Shown: piece after piece, positions 1 to 6,800 of the stretch
Position numbering within the stretch: position 1 is the first letter of the stretch
Layout of the letters: each line of letters opens with the position of its first letter
Assembly (NCBI GenBank): GCA_041600735.1
Contig: JBFIJN010000062.1
Coordinates: 1 to 25,242, forward strand
Length of the DNA stretch: 25,242 nt
Direction of reading: 5' to 3'
From: Paraliomyxa sp041600735
GTDB taxonomy: Bacteria; Myxococcota_A; Polyangia; Nannocystales; Nannocystaceae
The notes under the pieces: generated by a model
The model's database searches: none
What the model saw: the letters and a program-made list of their open reading frames with translations, nothing else
Told to the model about the DNA's origin: nothing
Program-made: the position numbers and the translations under genes

Positions 1-573
1 CTTGACCTCGGCGGCGGGGCTGACCAAGAACGGCGCGCGCTTGGTGCCGCCCTTGGTGCGCGTGAAGGCCCCCGATGCGCACGAGTCGAGCACGGCGATG
101 CGCACGTCGGCGGGCACGGCTTGCACCTCTTGGCGAAGATCGCGGTAGGCCACCCGCTGGCCGCCCAGCAGCAGGCCCTGCTCATCGGAGTGGCCCGAGT
201 AGTAGAAGACGAACTGCACGTGCTGGCCGCCGTGTCGCGCGGCGCGAATGCGTGCAGACATGCCGGCGATGGCCTCGGAGAGCTGCTGCGGGGTGGGGTC
301 GTCGAGGCTCACGAGATCGCCGGGCGCAACCCCACCAAAGCTCTGCAGCACCGAGCCCACCGCCGCCGCATCGGTGCCGGCGTAGCGCAGCACCACGCGA
401 TCGCTCCCACCATTGTTCGCCCCCACCACCAGCGCGAAGCGCCGCACCGTGAGCACCGGGGCGGCCGCCGCCGCGACCGACCGCCCCGCGGCACGAGCCG
501 ACGCGCCCAGCCCGGCCGCGGCGAGCACCAGCGACACGAGCATCGAGCAGGCGAGGGTGAGCAGGCGGTTCAT
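1..573 (-). CDS. Caspase-family (peptidase C14-like) protein, 3' end outside window
   Basis: This frame starts with ATG at 573 and stays open for 191 codons to the window edge, so the C-terminus is missing. Residues 1-29 look like a signal peptide (hydrophobic LVSLVLAAAGLGASARA). The caspase fold begins near residue 45 (RRFALVVGANNG). The two hallmark catalytic positions are visible: His128 in FYYSGHSD and Cys165 in VLDSCASGAF. The predicted role is a secreted or periplasmic cysteine protease that cuts after basic or acidic residues; the substrate is unknown. Its ATG overlaps the stop of the upstream DUF4384-like lipoprotein gene by ATGA, so the two are very probably translated together. In myxobacteria caspase-like and DUF4384 proteins often occur together (family knowledge). 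The family call is firm; the biological role is not. Confidence 0.9.
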   Translation of the reverse strand, partial: MNRLLTLACSMLVSLVLAAAGLGASARAAGRSVAAAAAPVLTVRRFALVVGANNGGSDRVVLRYAGTDAAAVGSVLQSFGGVAPGDLVSLDDPTPQQLSEAIAGMSARIRAARHGGQHVQFVFYYSGHSDEQGLLLGGQRVAYRDLRQEVQAVPADVRIAVLDSCASGAFTRTKGGTKRAPFLVSPAAEVK

Positions 574-1181
574 GGGCGCTTGTCGATGACGATGGAGCTC
601 TGTTGCCAGCGCTCGGGTAGGGCCAGTCGAGAGTGTCGCGCAGCTGGACCGGTCTGCGCGAGGTGGCGCGCGGCCGCGATCACGGCGGCCGGCGGCAGGG
701 CCTCGTCGCCCGCCGTGACGAACACGAAGCGCTCGAACGCCTGGGCATCGTCGAGCTGATAGGCGTGATCGAGCGCATGCTGCCCGCGCTCGACGAGGGC
801 CGTCGGCGCGTCGACGCGGGCGGGATGATGCAGCGTCACGAGCCCACGGCCATCGAGCGACAGCACCACCCCGTTGCGATTCCCCGCGGCCATGTAGCTC
901 AGCTGCACTAGATCACCCGCGCGAGCGTCGTCGCCATCACGCAGCTCCTCGATCTTCCCGTCGCGCTGCCGGTAGAGCACCAGGCGTGGCGCCAGGCCCT
1001 TGATGCGGACGGGGTCGTCGTCGGCCATGGGCTGCTGCTGCGCGATGATCGGCGCGCTCGGGGTGACCGGCTCGTCCACGGGCGGCGGCTCGCTCGGGGT
1101 GCATGCGCCCGCAAGACGGCCGGCACCCGCAAACAGCGCGAGTGCCGCAATGGCGCGTAGGCTCGGGCGAGAGCGGAGCAT
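570..1181 (-). CDS. Lipoprotein with DUF4384-like domain
   Basis: This is a 203-aa protein. I chose the ATG at 1181 because it begins directly with a signal peptide (MLRSRPSLRAIAALALFAGA) and a lipobox-like LAGAC with Cys27. The frame extends further upstream but would lose the signal sequence at its N-terminus. A proline-rich linker follows the Cys. Residues about 60-190 resemble DUF4384: RAGDLVQLSY, then GVVLSLDGRGLVTLHHP, then AYQLDDAQAFERFVFVTA. The same series of blocks occurs in the C-terminal half of the protein at 1806-2639, so the two are paralogous. The predicted place is the cell envelope, as a sensing or protein-binding module for the caspase-like protein encoded immediately downstream with an ATGA overlap. 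The exact function of DUF4384 is not established. Confidence 0.82.
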   Translation of the reverse strand: MLRSRPSLRAIAALALFAGAGRLAGACTPSEPPPVDEPVTPSAPIIAQQQPMADDDPVRIKGLAPRLVLYRQRDGKIEELRDGDDARAGDLVQLSYMAAGNRNGVVLSLDGRGLVTLHHPARVDAPTALVERGQHALDHAYQLDDAQAFERFVFVTAGDEALPPAAVIAAARHLAQTGPAARHSRLALPERWQQSSIVIDKRP

Positions 1182-1217
1182 CGTCCAGCGCCTCGAACAC
1201 CGCCTCCGCGTGCTCGT

Positions 1218-1251
1218 GTCACCCGTTGAGATTTTTGCCAGCAGGGGTGAC
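1218..1251. promoter_or_regulatory. Inverted repeat in divergent gap, candidate shared ECF promoter/operator
   Basis: GTCACCC at 1218-1224 is matched exactly in reverse by GGGTGAC at 1245-1251, around an AT-richer centre (GAGATTTTT). It sits midway between the start of the leftward lipoprotein gene (1181) and the rightward sigma gene (1303 or 1324). Each arm lies at a distance that would suit a -35 element for one of the two genes. ECF sigma factors often drive their own promoters, so shared control is an inference from position. Confidence 0.4.
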
Positions 1252-1302
1252 GCTGGCCCGCGCGCTCGGTGTTGCTCCAACCGGGACGCAGGGCTGCTCT
1301 CC

Positions 1303-1809
1303 TTGGCCGTCGACGTCGAACTGATGTACCGCCGCTACGGGCCGATGGTCCTGCGACGCTGTCGGCAGATTCTCGGGGATCCGCAGCAGGCGAACGATGC
1401 CATGCAGGACGTGTTCGTTCAGATCATGCGACGCAAGGAGCAGCTCGATGACCGAGCCAGCTCGAGCCTTCTCTATCGCACCGCGACCAACGTGTGCCTG
1501 AACCGGCTGCGCTCACGCCGGCGCAAGCCCTCGGAGCCCGCGACCGACACGATCGCGCAGCTGGCCGCCGCCGGCGAGGAGGTCGACCGTGGCGAAGCCC
1601 GCGCGCTGCTGCGCCGCTTGTTCGGCGGCGAGCCCGAGTCGACCGCGACGATTGCGATGCTGCACCTGCACGACGGACTGACGCTCGAGGAGACCGCCGC
1701 CGAGGTCGGCATGTCGGTCTCGGGGGTTCGCAAGCGGCTGCGCAAGCTCAAGGCCACCCTCGGCGAGCTCGCGTTCGAGGGCCTAGGCGCGGCGGAGGTG
1801 CGACCATGA
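1303..1809 (+). CDS. ECF-type RNA polymerase sigma factor
   Basis: A 168-aa sigma-70 family protein of the extracytoplasmic-function type. Region 2 is seen early (MYRRYGPMVLRRCRQIL, then DAMQDVFVQIMRR for core binding and -10 recognition). Region 4 is seen near the end (LTLEETAAEVGMSVSGVRKRL, a helix-turn-helix for -35 recognition). The start is uncertain: TTG at 1303 gives a few residues before region 2, whereas the first ATG is at 1324 and begins almost inside it. The stop overlaps the next ATG as ATGA (1806-1809), and the next gene encodes an anti-sigma-like membrane protein. It is therefore most likely a signal-controlled sigma factor held by its partner. Its targets may include its own operon and the divergent caspase pair. 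Confidence 0.88.
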   Translation: MAVDVELMYRRYGPMVLRRCRQILGDPQQANDAMQDVFVQIMRRKEQLDDRASSSLLYRTATNVCLNRLRSRRRKPSEPATDTIAQLAAAGEEVDRGEARALLRRLFGGEPESTATIAMLHLHDGLTLEETAAEVGMSVSGVRKRLRKLKATLGELAFEGLGAAEVRP

Positions 1810-2639
1810 CCACCCCCGAGGAACGTGGTCGGGTGCCCGACCTCATGGTGGAGAAGCTCGCGCTCGGCGAGCTCCCCGAGGCTCGCGCCCAAGCGCGGCG
1901 CGAGCGGCTCGACGAGGACGGTGATGATCGGCTCGCGAGGATCGAGCGCTCGAACGCGGAGATCCTGCGCGAGCAGCCGCCGAGCGAGGTCGCGGCTGCC
2001 GTACGACGACGGCTCGCCCAGCTCGACGAGGAACCCAGTCGAGCACGACCCGGATGGTTGATGTGGGCGCCGACCGCCGCGGCCGCCGCGGTGATGCTGC
2101 TGTGGTGGGTCGGGCACGACGTCGACACACCGGCGGGAACGGTAGTGATCGCCGAGACCGGTCTCGAGCCACCCGCGGCCGAGAGCGGGGCCGGGCCCGA
2201 GCAGATCTTCCTCAAGGGTGATCCGGTGCTCGCGATCGACGAGCTGCACGAGGGCCGCCCCCGACGCGTGGCCGCAGGCGCCGAGGTGTCCGCGGGCGAC
2301 CTGCTGCAGCTCACGTACAACGCCAAGGGCGCGCAGCAAGGCGTGGTGGTCTCGATCGATGGCGCGGGCGCGGCCACGCTGCACTTTCCGGCGCGCGAGA
2401 GCGACGACCCTCGGCTCGCGCACGGCGGTCCGATCCCGCTGCCCGAGAGCTACGAGCTCGACGACGCACCGGGATTCGAGCGCTTCTTCTTCGTCACCAC
2501 GGATGCCAGCGAGCCGCGGCTCGACGTGACGCAGGTGATGGAGGCGGCGCGCTCGCTGGCCCGCAGCGACGCCGCCCGCGAGGGCACGCTCGCGCTGCCG
2601 GACGGCTGGCGCCAGCAGTCGCTGCTGCTGCGCAAGTGA
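1806..2639 (+). CDS. Anti-sigma-like membrane protein fused to DUF4384-like domain
   Basis: A 277-aa protein overlapping the sigma gene by ATGA. Residues 1-80 are charged and helical (LMVEKLALGELPEARAQ, then a heptad-like Arg/Glu-rich stretch), as in cytoplasmic anti-sigma N-termini of myxobacteria. No CHCC zinc-binding motif is seen. One membrane segment spans about residues 84-103 (WLMWAPTAAAAAVMLLWW). The remaining 170 residues would face the periplasm and repeat the DUF4384-like blocks of the lipoprotein at 570-1181: AGDLLQLTYNAKGAQQGVVV, DGAGAATLHFPA and ELDDAPGFERFFFVTT. The inferred role is to hold the sigma factor until the external domain senses an envelope signal. The coupling and topology are well supported; the anti-sigma role rests on context. 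Confidence 0.8.
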   Translation: MTTPEERGRVPDLMVEKLALGELPEARAQARRERLDEDGDDRLARIERSNAEILREQPPSEVAAAVRRRLAQLDEEPSRARPGWLMWAPTAAAAAVMLLWWVGHDVDTPAGTVVIAETGLEPPAAESGAGPEQIFLKGDPVLAIDELHEGRPRRVAAGAEVSAGDLLQLTYNAKGAQQGVVVSIDGAGAATLHFPARESDDPRLAHGGPIPLPESYELDDAPGFERFFFVTTDASEPRLDVTQVMEAARSLARSDAAREGTLALPDGWRQQSLLLRK

Positions 2640-2652
2640 GCGCCGCGCTCAC
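2636..2652. terminator. Hairpin between convergent genes, spanning both stop codons
   Basis: GTGAGCG-CCG-CGCTCAC is a perfect 7-bp stem with a 3-nt loop. The TGA of the rightward gene (2637-2639) lies in one arm and the TGA of the leftward beta-helix gene (read from 2651 down to 2649) in the other. No T-run follows on either side, so it is at best a bidirectional transcript-end hairpin and not a classic intrinsic terminator. Confidence 0.45.
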
Positions 2653-4241
2653 GATCGTCGACGTCGCCGACGGATCACCAGCCCCAGGGCCAACAACCAC
2701 GCCGTCGTGCCGAGCGGCGCCCGCGTGGAGCGACACCCGCACCCTCCACCTTCGTCACCGCCGGCGCCCGCCGAGCCACCCGTACCGTCGGTCGCACCCG
2801 TGCCCGGACCCTCGTCGGCGCCCGTGCCCGCGCTGCTGTTGCTGCTCGTCGCTGCCCCGCCGCTGCCGCCGGTCTCGTCGAGGCTCCCGCTGTCCGCTCC
2901 GGTGTCGCCGGTCTCGCCGCCGGTGGTGCCACCCCCATCGGGGAAGTCCTTGAACTCGGCCGCGATCGTCCAGCCGGGGTTGCCGTCGGGATCGAACGCG
3001 TAGGCGCCCACATCGGCGATTCCGTCGCGCGCCAGCGTGTTGAAGTCGTCGGCGGCCACATAGGTCGCATCGCCGGCGCCGACGAGCGCGCTCCCGGGCG
3101 CCGGGAACACGTCGATCGGCGGCGCCCCGCCGAAGTGCCCATCGAGGAAGTCGAGCGCGAGATCACCATCCACGTATCCGCCCCCGGCACCGCCCGAGAC
3201 CCCGCCCAGGCCCACGTTGCCCGCCAGCGTCACCCCGGCGTTGTTGCCCCCGCCGATGAAGATCGCGCTGCCCGCCTGCGCATAGACGGCGTTGTTGGCG
3301 ATGAGCACGGTACCCACCGCGTCGCGCAGCGCGATCGCATCACCGCCCGCCTTGAGCACGGTGTTGTGCGTGACCTCGAGGTTCTGTGGCGAGCCCGACT
3401 GGTGCATCTGCATCGCGATGCCGCTGGCCGCGGCCGAGAGGATGATGTTGTTGCGAATGACGGTGTCGGCGGCCGACTGGATCCCATGATCGCCGCAATT
3501 CCACATCACATTGCGCTCGACCACGTTCGCCCCGCCGTTGCCCACCGCGCTGTAGGTGAGGATGCACGGGTAGTTCGTGTCGTGGATCACGTTGTCGCGA
3601 ATCACCGTGTCGTGGCTCCCCTCCTTGAGCTCGATGCCGTCGCCCTGGGACACGCCCGCCTGGTTGGTGTGGTGCACCCAGTTGCGCTCGATCACCCCGT
3701 TGGCCAGGCGGCACGCATCCATGTTGCAGCCGAGGTACATGCCCTCGCCCGTGCCATTGGTGTCATGGATGTGGTTGTGCACGATGTGCAGCGACTGGTA
3801 GGTCACCCCGTTGTCATTGGCGCGCACCGCTACGTCCTCGGTGCCGTGGATCTCGCAATCCTCGATGGTGAGGTGATCGGCCGCGCTGATGCGAATGCCC
3901 GCGGAGCCCCCCGAGAACTCGATGCCGCGGATCTCCACCCAGGTGGCCGAGTCGATGTCGACGATGTTCTGATTCGCGTTGGGCCGGTGGAGGTGGGGGC
4001 TCGCGCCGTCGGCCGCGCGAATGATGATCGGCTGGGCCTCGGTACCCGCGATGGCAAAGCTGAAGCGATCGGTGAGGGTATACTCGCCATCGGCGAGCAC
4101 GATCTCGTCACCCGGCTGCGCTGCGTTGATCGCGGCCTCCACGTCGTCGCCAGGTCCCACTTCGACGATCGCGGCCGCCGCCGGCGTCGCCACGGTCAGC
4201 AGGCCGAGGCCGAGCAACCATCCCCCAGGGTTCATCATCAT
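2649..4241 (-). CDS. Secreted right-handed parallel beta-helix protein with MYXO-CTERM-like tail
   Basis: A 530-aa exported protein. The frame opens with TTG at 4259, but ATG at 4241 places the signal peptide (NPGGWLLGLGLLTVATPAAAA) at the N-terminus, so I prefer it. Residues about 25-75 (VEVGPGDDVEAAINAAQPGD, then GEYTL) match the N-terminal cap of chondroitinase-B/pectate-lyase-like helices. Residues 75-410 contain many short coils with Asn and Ile/Val ladders (IRDNVIHDTNYP, VVERNVMWNCGDHGI). A Gly/Ser/Thr/Glu linker follows, then GGGCGC (about 498-503), a hydrophobic segment and a terminal run of six arginines. That order is a MYXO-CTERM-type surface sorting signal. The likely role is polysaccharide binding or cleavage at the cell surface. 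Catalytic residues could not be assigned, so lyase activity is unproven. Confidence 0.87.
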   Translation of the reverse strand: MMMNPGGWLLGLGLLTVATPAAAAIVEVGPGDDVEAAINAAQPGDEIVLADGEYTLTDRFSFAIAGTEAQPIIIRAADGASPHLHRPNANQNIVDIDSATWVEIRGIEFSGGSAGIRISAADHLTIEDCEIHGTEDVAVRANDNGVTYQSLHIVHNHIHDTNGTGEGMYLGCNMDACRLANGVIERNWVHHTNQAGVSQGDGIELKEGSHDTVIRDNVIHDTNYPCILTYSAVGNGGANVVERNVMWNCGDHGIQSAADTVIRNNIILSAAASGIAMQMHQSGSPQNLEVTHNTVLKAGGDAIALRDAVGTVLIANNAVYAQAGSAIFIGGGNNAGVTLAGNVGLGGVSGGAGGGYVDGDLALDFLDGHFGGAPPIDVFPAPGSALVGAGDATYVAADDFNTLARDGIADVGAYAFDPDGNPGWTIAAEFKDFPDGGGTTGGETGDTGADSGSLDETGGSGGAATSSNSSAGTGADEGPGTGATDGTGGSAGAGGDEGGGCGCRSTRAPLGTTAWLLALGLVIRRRRRRS

Positions 4242-4322
4242 GGGGGCGAGGGTATCCAATCGACTCGCGCGCGGCCGGGGGCGAGCGGCCCCAGCACGGC
4301 GAATTCACCGAAGCAGGGACTC

Positions 4323-4343
4323 GCGCTAGCGCAAGTACTGCGC
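4323..4343. promoter_or_regulatory. Overlapping palindromes upstream of ECF sigma gene
   Basis: GCGCTAGCGC (4323-4332) is a perfect 10-bp palindrome. It overlaps GCGCA-AGTAC-TGCGC (4329-4343), a second inverted repeat. They lie in the 176-bp divergent gap between the beta-helix gene and the ECF sigma gene. They could form an operator, but no known consensus is recognised. Confidence 0.25.
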
Positions 4344-4417
4344 TTCGCCGACGGCGACCCCCATCACCGTTGCGCACGACGCGATGTAGGGCACGTGGTC
4401 CAATTTGGATACTCGAG

Positions 4418-4972
4418 ATGTCGAACATCCCTCGAATCCCATGCGGCGACGGGCTAGCCACGGTGCAAGGTGGAGGTCCGCTGGCGCTCGCGGCCCTCGT
4501 CACTCGCGTGAGGCCGTTCGTGGTCGCCGTTGCCCACAAGCTCGCCTCCAACCCTGCCGACGCCGAGGAGATCGCGCAGGACACGCTGCTGGCGTTGGTC
4601 CGCAACATCGATCACTTCGAGGCGCGCTGCAGCCTCGAGACCTGGGTCTACGCGCTCGTTCGCAGCCAGGCGAGTCATCGCTTTCGCCGCATGCGACCGC
4701 TGCCGATCTCGGCGGTCGGGGTGCCCGTGGCCGACCCCCGCGATCCCCACGACGATCTCGCGCGCTGGGAGCTCCACGACGATCTCGAGCGAGCGCTCTC
4801 CGCCCTGAGCGAGCTCGACCGCACGATCTTGGTCAAGCGAGACTTCGACGGACGCGCCGCACGCGACGTGGCGGATCAGATCGGGATCTCGGTCCCGGCC
4901 GTGAAGTCCCGCCTGCATCGCGCGCGCTCTACGGTACGCCAGCAGCTGGGGTATCCCGACGTCGCGGTGTGA
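4418..4972 (+). CDS. ECF-type RNA polymerase sigma factor, orphan
   Basis: A 184-aa protein. ATG at 4418 is chosen; the frame opens at a TTG at 4370, which would add 16 residues without sigma similarity. Region 2 covers about residues 22-95 (DAEEIAQDTLLALVRNIDHF, then LETWVYALVRSQASHRFRRM). Region 4 covers about 128-180 (LSELDRTILVKRDFDGRAAR, then ISVPAVKSRLHRARSTVRQQL). It is not closely related to the sigma factor at 1303-1809. No anti-sigma gene follows: the next 355 bp are gene-free. It is divergent from the beta-helix gene, so that gene is a possible target, though nothing in the sequence proves it. Control without an adjacent anti-sigma is known for several ECF groups. Confidence 0.87.
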   Translation: MSNIPRIPCGDGLATVQGGGPLALAALVTRVRPFVVAVAHKLASNPADAEEIAQDTLLALVRNIDHFEARCSLETWVYALVRSQASHRFRRMRPLPISAVGVPVADPRDPHDDLARWELHDDLERALSALSELDRTILVKRDFDGRAARDVADQIGISVPAVKSRLHRARSTVRQQLGYPDVAV

Positions 4973-5004
4973 CGAGCAGCCACGAAAGACGAGCAACCAC
5001 GAAA
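4971..5004 (+). repeat. Tandem duplication of 17 bp at the end of the ECF gene
   Basis: GACGAGCAGCCACGAAA (4971-4987) is followed at once by GACGAGCAACCACGAAA (4988-5004), differing at one base. The first copy includes the last two bases of the sigma gene's TGA stop. It is probably a recent slippage or duplication event. Confidence 0.8.
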
Positions 5005-5327
5005 GAAGCGACCGACTCCGTTGGCGGTGTGGCCAGGGTCTGCCTGGGCGCCGCGCGGGTCGGTCGATGAGTCGGCTCAGCGCCGTATGAACTCACGGTC
5101 TCTGTCTCTTCGACCGCAAGGGTTGCGGATCTCGACGGACCCGCATTCTCTTCTGTTTTGACCGTCGGCTGCTTTGGCTCGAACTTCTTGGTCGACCATC
5201 CACGACCGATTCGCTCTCTTGGAGCCGTCGGCACGGGGAAAGGGAGCAAGCGATCTTCGAAACCTCGGGGTCGCGCGACGGACCGCCCGTCAGCGGCCCG
5301 CCACGCGCTCGCACGGAGCGCGGGAGC
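4973..5327. other. Gene-free interval, 355 bp
   Basis: No frame here has a convincing start, codon pattern or domain. Composition is less GC-rich than the flanking genes, with several CTCTT/CTTCT runs around 5090-5220. Apart from the tandem repeat at its left end and a weak hairpin at its right end, I see nothing interpretable. A small RNA cannot be excluded. Confidence 0.6.
5304..5322 (-). terminator. Weak hairpin just beyond the E3 gene
   Basis: CGCGCTC-GCACG-GAGCGCG forms a 7-bp stem with a 5-nt loop 5 bp beyond the stop of the leftward dihydrolipoyl dehydrogenase gene. No T-run follows on the minus strand, so termination here is only suggested by position. Confidence 0.3.
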
Positions 5328-6746
5328 TCAGCGCTTGCGCGGGTTCTGGATGTGGATCGCCTCGCCCACCGCGTGCTTGGCCGCTTCCATGAGCGCCTCG
5401 CCGAGCGTGGGGTGCGGATGCACGGTGAGCCCGATATCGGGCGCGTAGGCGCCCATCTCGATGGCGAGCGCGGCCTCGGAGATCAGGTTGCTGGCCTCGG
5501 GACCCACGATGCTGACGCCGAGCACGCGCTCGTCGACGGCGTCGATCACGATCTTCACGAAGCCCTTGGTGTCGTCGATCGCCATCGCGCGGCCGAGCAC
5601 CGAGAACGGGAACTTGCCTACGCTCACCTTGTAGCCCTTGGCCTCGGCCTCGTCCTTGCTGAGGCCGGCGGTCGCGATCTCGGGCTCGGTGAACACGACC
5701 GCCGGGATCACCCGTGCATCGTTGATGGTCTTCTTGCCCGCGATCACCTCGGCCACCACCTCGCTCTCGTGGGTGGCCTTGTGCGCGAGCATCGGCTGCC
5801 CCACCACGTCACCGGTCGCGTAGATGCCGGGGACGTTGGTGCGCAGGCGCTCGTCGACGACGATGAAGCCCTTGTCGTCGAGCTTCACGCCGGCCTTGTC
5901 GAGCCCGAGGCCCTGGGTCACCGGACGGCGCCCGACGGCCACCAGCACCACATCGGCCGCGACCTCTCGCACCTCTCCGGCCACCTCGATCTGCACCACC
6001 GCCTTGCCGCCGCGCTCGCTCCAGCCCTTGGCGCGGGCGCCCGTGATGATCTCGCCGCCGTCTTCCTTGATCTGCTTGGTGACCAGCTGCGCGAGGTCCT
6101 TGTCCATCGCGGGAAGCAAGCGATCGAGGCCCTCGACCACGATCAGCTTGGTGCCCACGCGCTGGAAGGTCTGGCCGAGCTCGAGACCGATGTAGCCGCC
6201 GCCGATCACGATCATCGACTCGGGCACGTGGTCGAGCGCGAGCGCTCCGGTGCTGTCGAGAATGCGCTTCTGGTCGAAGGCGAAGCCGGGGATCTCGATG
6301 GGCACCGAGCCGGTCGCGATCACGATGTGCTCGGCCTCGACGATGTCGTCGGGGGTGCCGTTGGCGTAGCTCAGCTTCACGCGACCGGGCGCGAGGATCT
6401 CGGCGGTGGCCTGGCGGTACTCCGCGCCGTTGCCCTTGACGAGCCCCTTCACCCCCGTGGTCAGCTTGCTGACGATGCCGCGCTTCCACGCCTGCATCTG
6501 GCCCATGTCGACCTGCGGCGTACCGAACGTGAGCCCCATGTTCTCGGAGTGCTGAGCCTTGTGCGCCAGCTTGGTGGCCGAGATCAGCGCCTTGGACGGG
6601 ATGCAGCCCACGTTGAGGCACACGCCGCCGGGCTCGCCCTTCTCGACGAGCATGGCGTCGATGCCGAGCTGACCGAGCCGAATGGCGCAGGGGTAGCCGC
6701 CGGTACCGGCGCCGATGACGAGAGCGGTCTTCTTGATGGTGGCCAT
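5328..6746 (-). CDS. lpdA: Dihydrolipoyl dehydrogenase (E3)
   Basis: A 472-aa flavoprotein of normal family length. It reoxidises the dihydrolipoyl group of E2 using FAD and NAD+. The N-terminal FAD site is seen (VIGAGTGGYPCAIRLG, residues 10-25). The redox disulfide is Cys43 and Cys48 in GGVCLNVGCIPSKAL. The NAD-binding Rossmann motif is IGGGYIGLELG, the second FAD motif is YATGDV, and the C-terminal catalytic pair is His445-Glu450 in HPHPTLGE, where most relatives have HAHPT. ATG at 6746 has AGGA about 8 nt upstream. The gene is last in a leftward cluster E1alpha-E1beta-E2-E3, 54 bp after E2. All catalytic residues are present, so it should be active, possibly serving other lipoyl complexes as well. 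Confidence 0.97.
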   Translation of the reverse strand: MATIKKTALVIGAGTGGYPCAIRLGQLGIDAMLVEKGEPGGVCLNVGCIPSKALISATKLAHKAQHSENMGLTFGTPQVDMGQMQAWKRGIVSKLTTGVKGLVKGNGAEYRQATAEILAPGRVKLSYANGTPDDIVEAEHIVIATGSVPIEIPGFAFDQKRILDSTGALALDHVPESMIVIGGGYIGLELGQTFQRVGTKLIVVEGLDRLLPAMDKDLAQLVTKQIKEDGGEIITGARAKGWSERGGKAVVQIEVAGEVREVAADVVLVAVGRRPVTQGLGLDKAGVKLDDKGFIVVDERLRTNVPGIYATGDVVGQPMLAHKATHESEVVAEVIAGKKTINDARVIPAVVFTEPEIATAGLSKDEAEAKGYKVSVGKFPFSVLGRAMAIDDTKGFVKIVIDAVDERVLGVSIVGPEASNLISEAALAIEMGAYAPDIGLTVHPHPTLGEALMEAAKHAVGEAIHIQNPRKR

Positions 6747-6772
6747 GAAGATGTCCTACGACGTTCGAGTTG

Positions 6773-6787
6773 GCCCCCCTCGGGGGC
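6773..6787 (-). other. Hairpin in the E2-E3 intercistronic gap
   Basis: GCCCCC-CTC-GGGGGC is a perfect 6-bp GC stem with a 3-nt loop, lying between the E2 stop and the E3 start. It has no T-run. It could slow ribosomes, mark an RNA cut or partly end transcription; none of these is shown. Confidence 0.35.
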
Positions 6788-6800
6788 ACCTGGTTGATTG

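Noticed and set aside
3135..4457. A 440-codon plus-strand frame opposite the beta-helix gene
   Set aside because: Composition is Val/His/Arg-rich without motifs, while the opposite strand has a signal peptide, beta-helix coils and a sorting tail.
4405..5070. A second frame overlapping the ECF sigma gene and extending past its stop
   Set aside because: It is Arg/Gly-rich, lacks sigma or anti-sigma motifs, and there is no ribosome-binding site; not taken as a frameshifted partner.
4929..5314. Short minus-strand frames in the gene-free interval
   Set aside because: They lack plausible starts, codon bias and domains, and cross the sigma gene's end.
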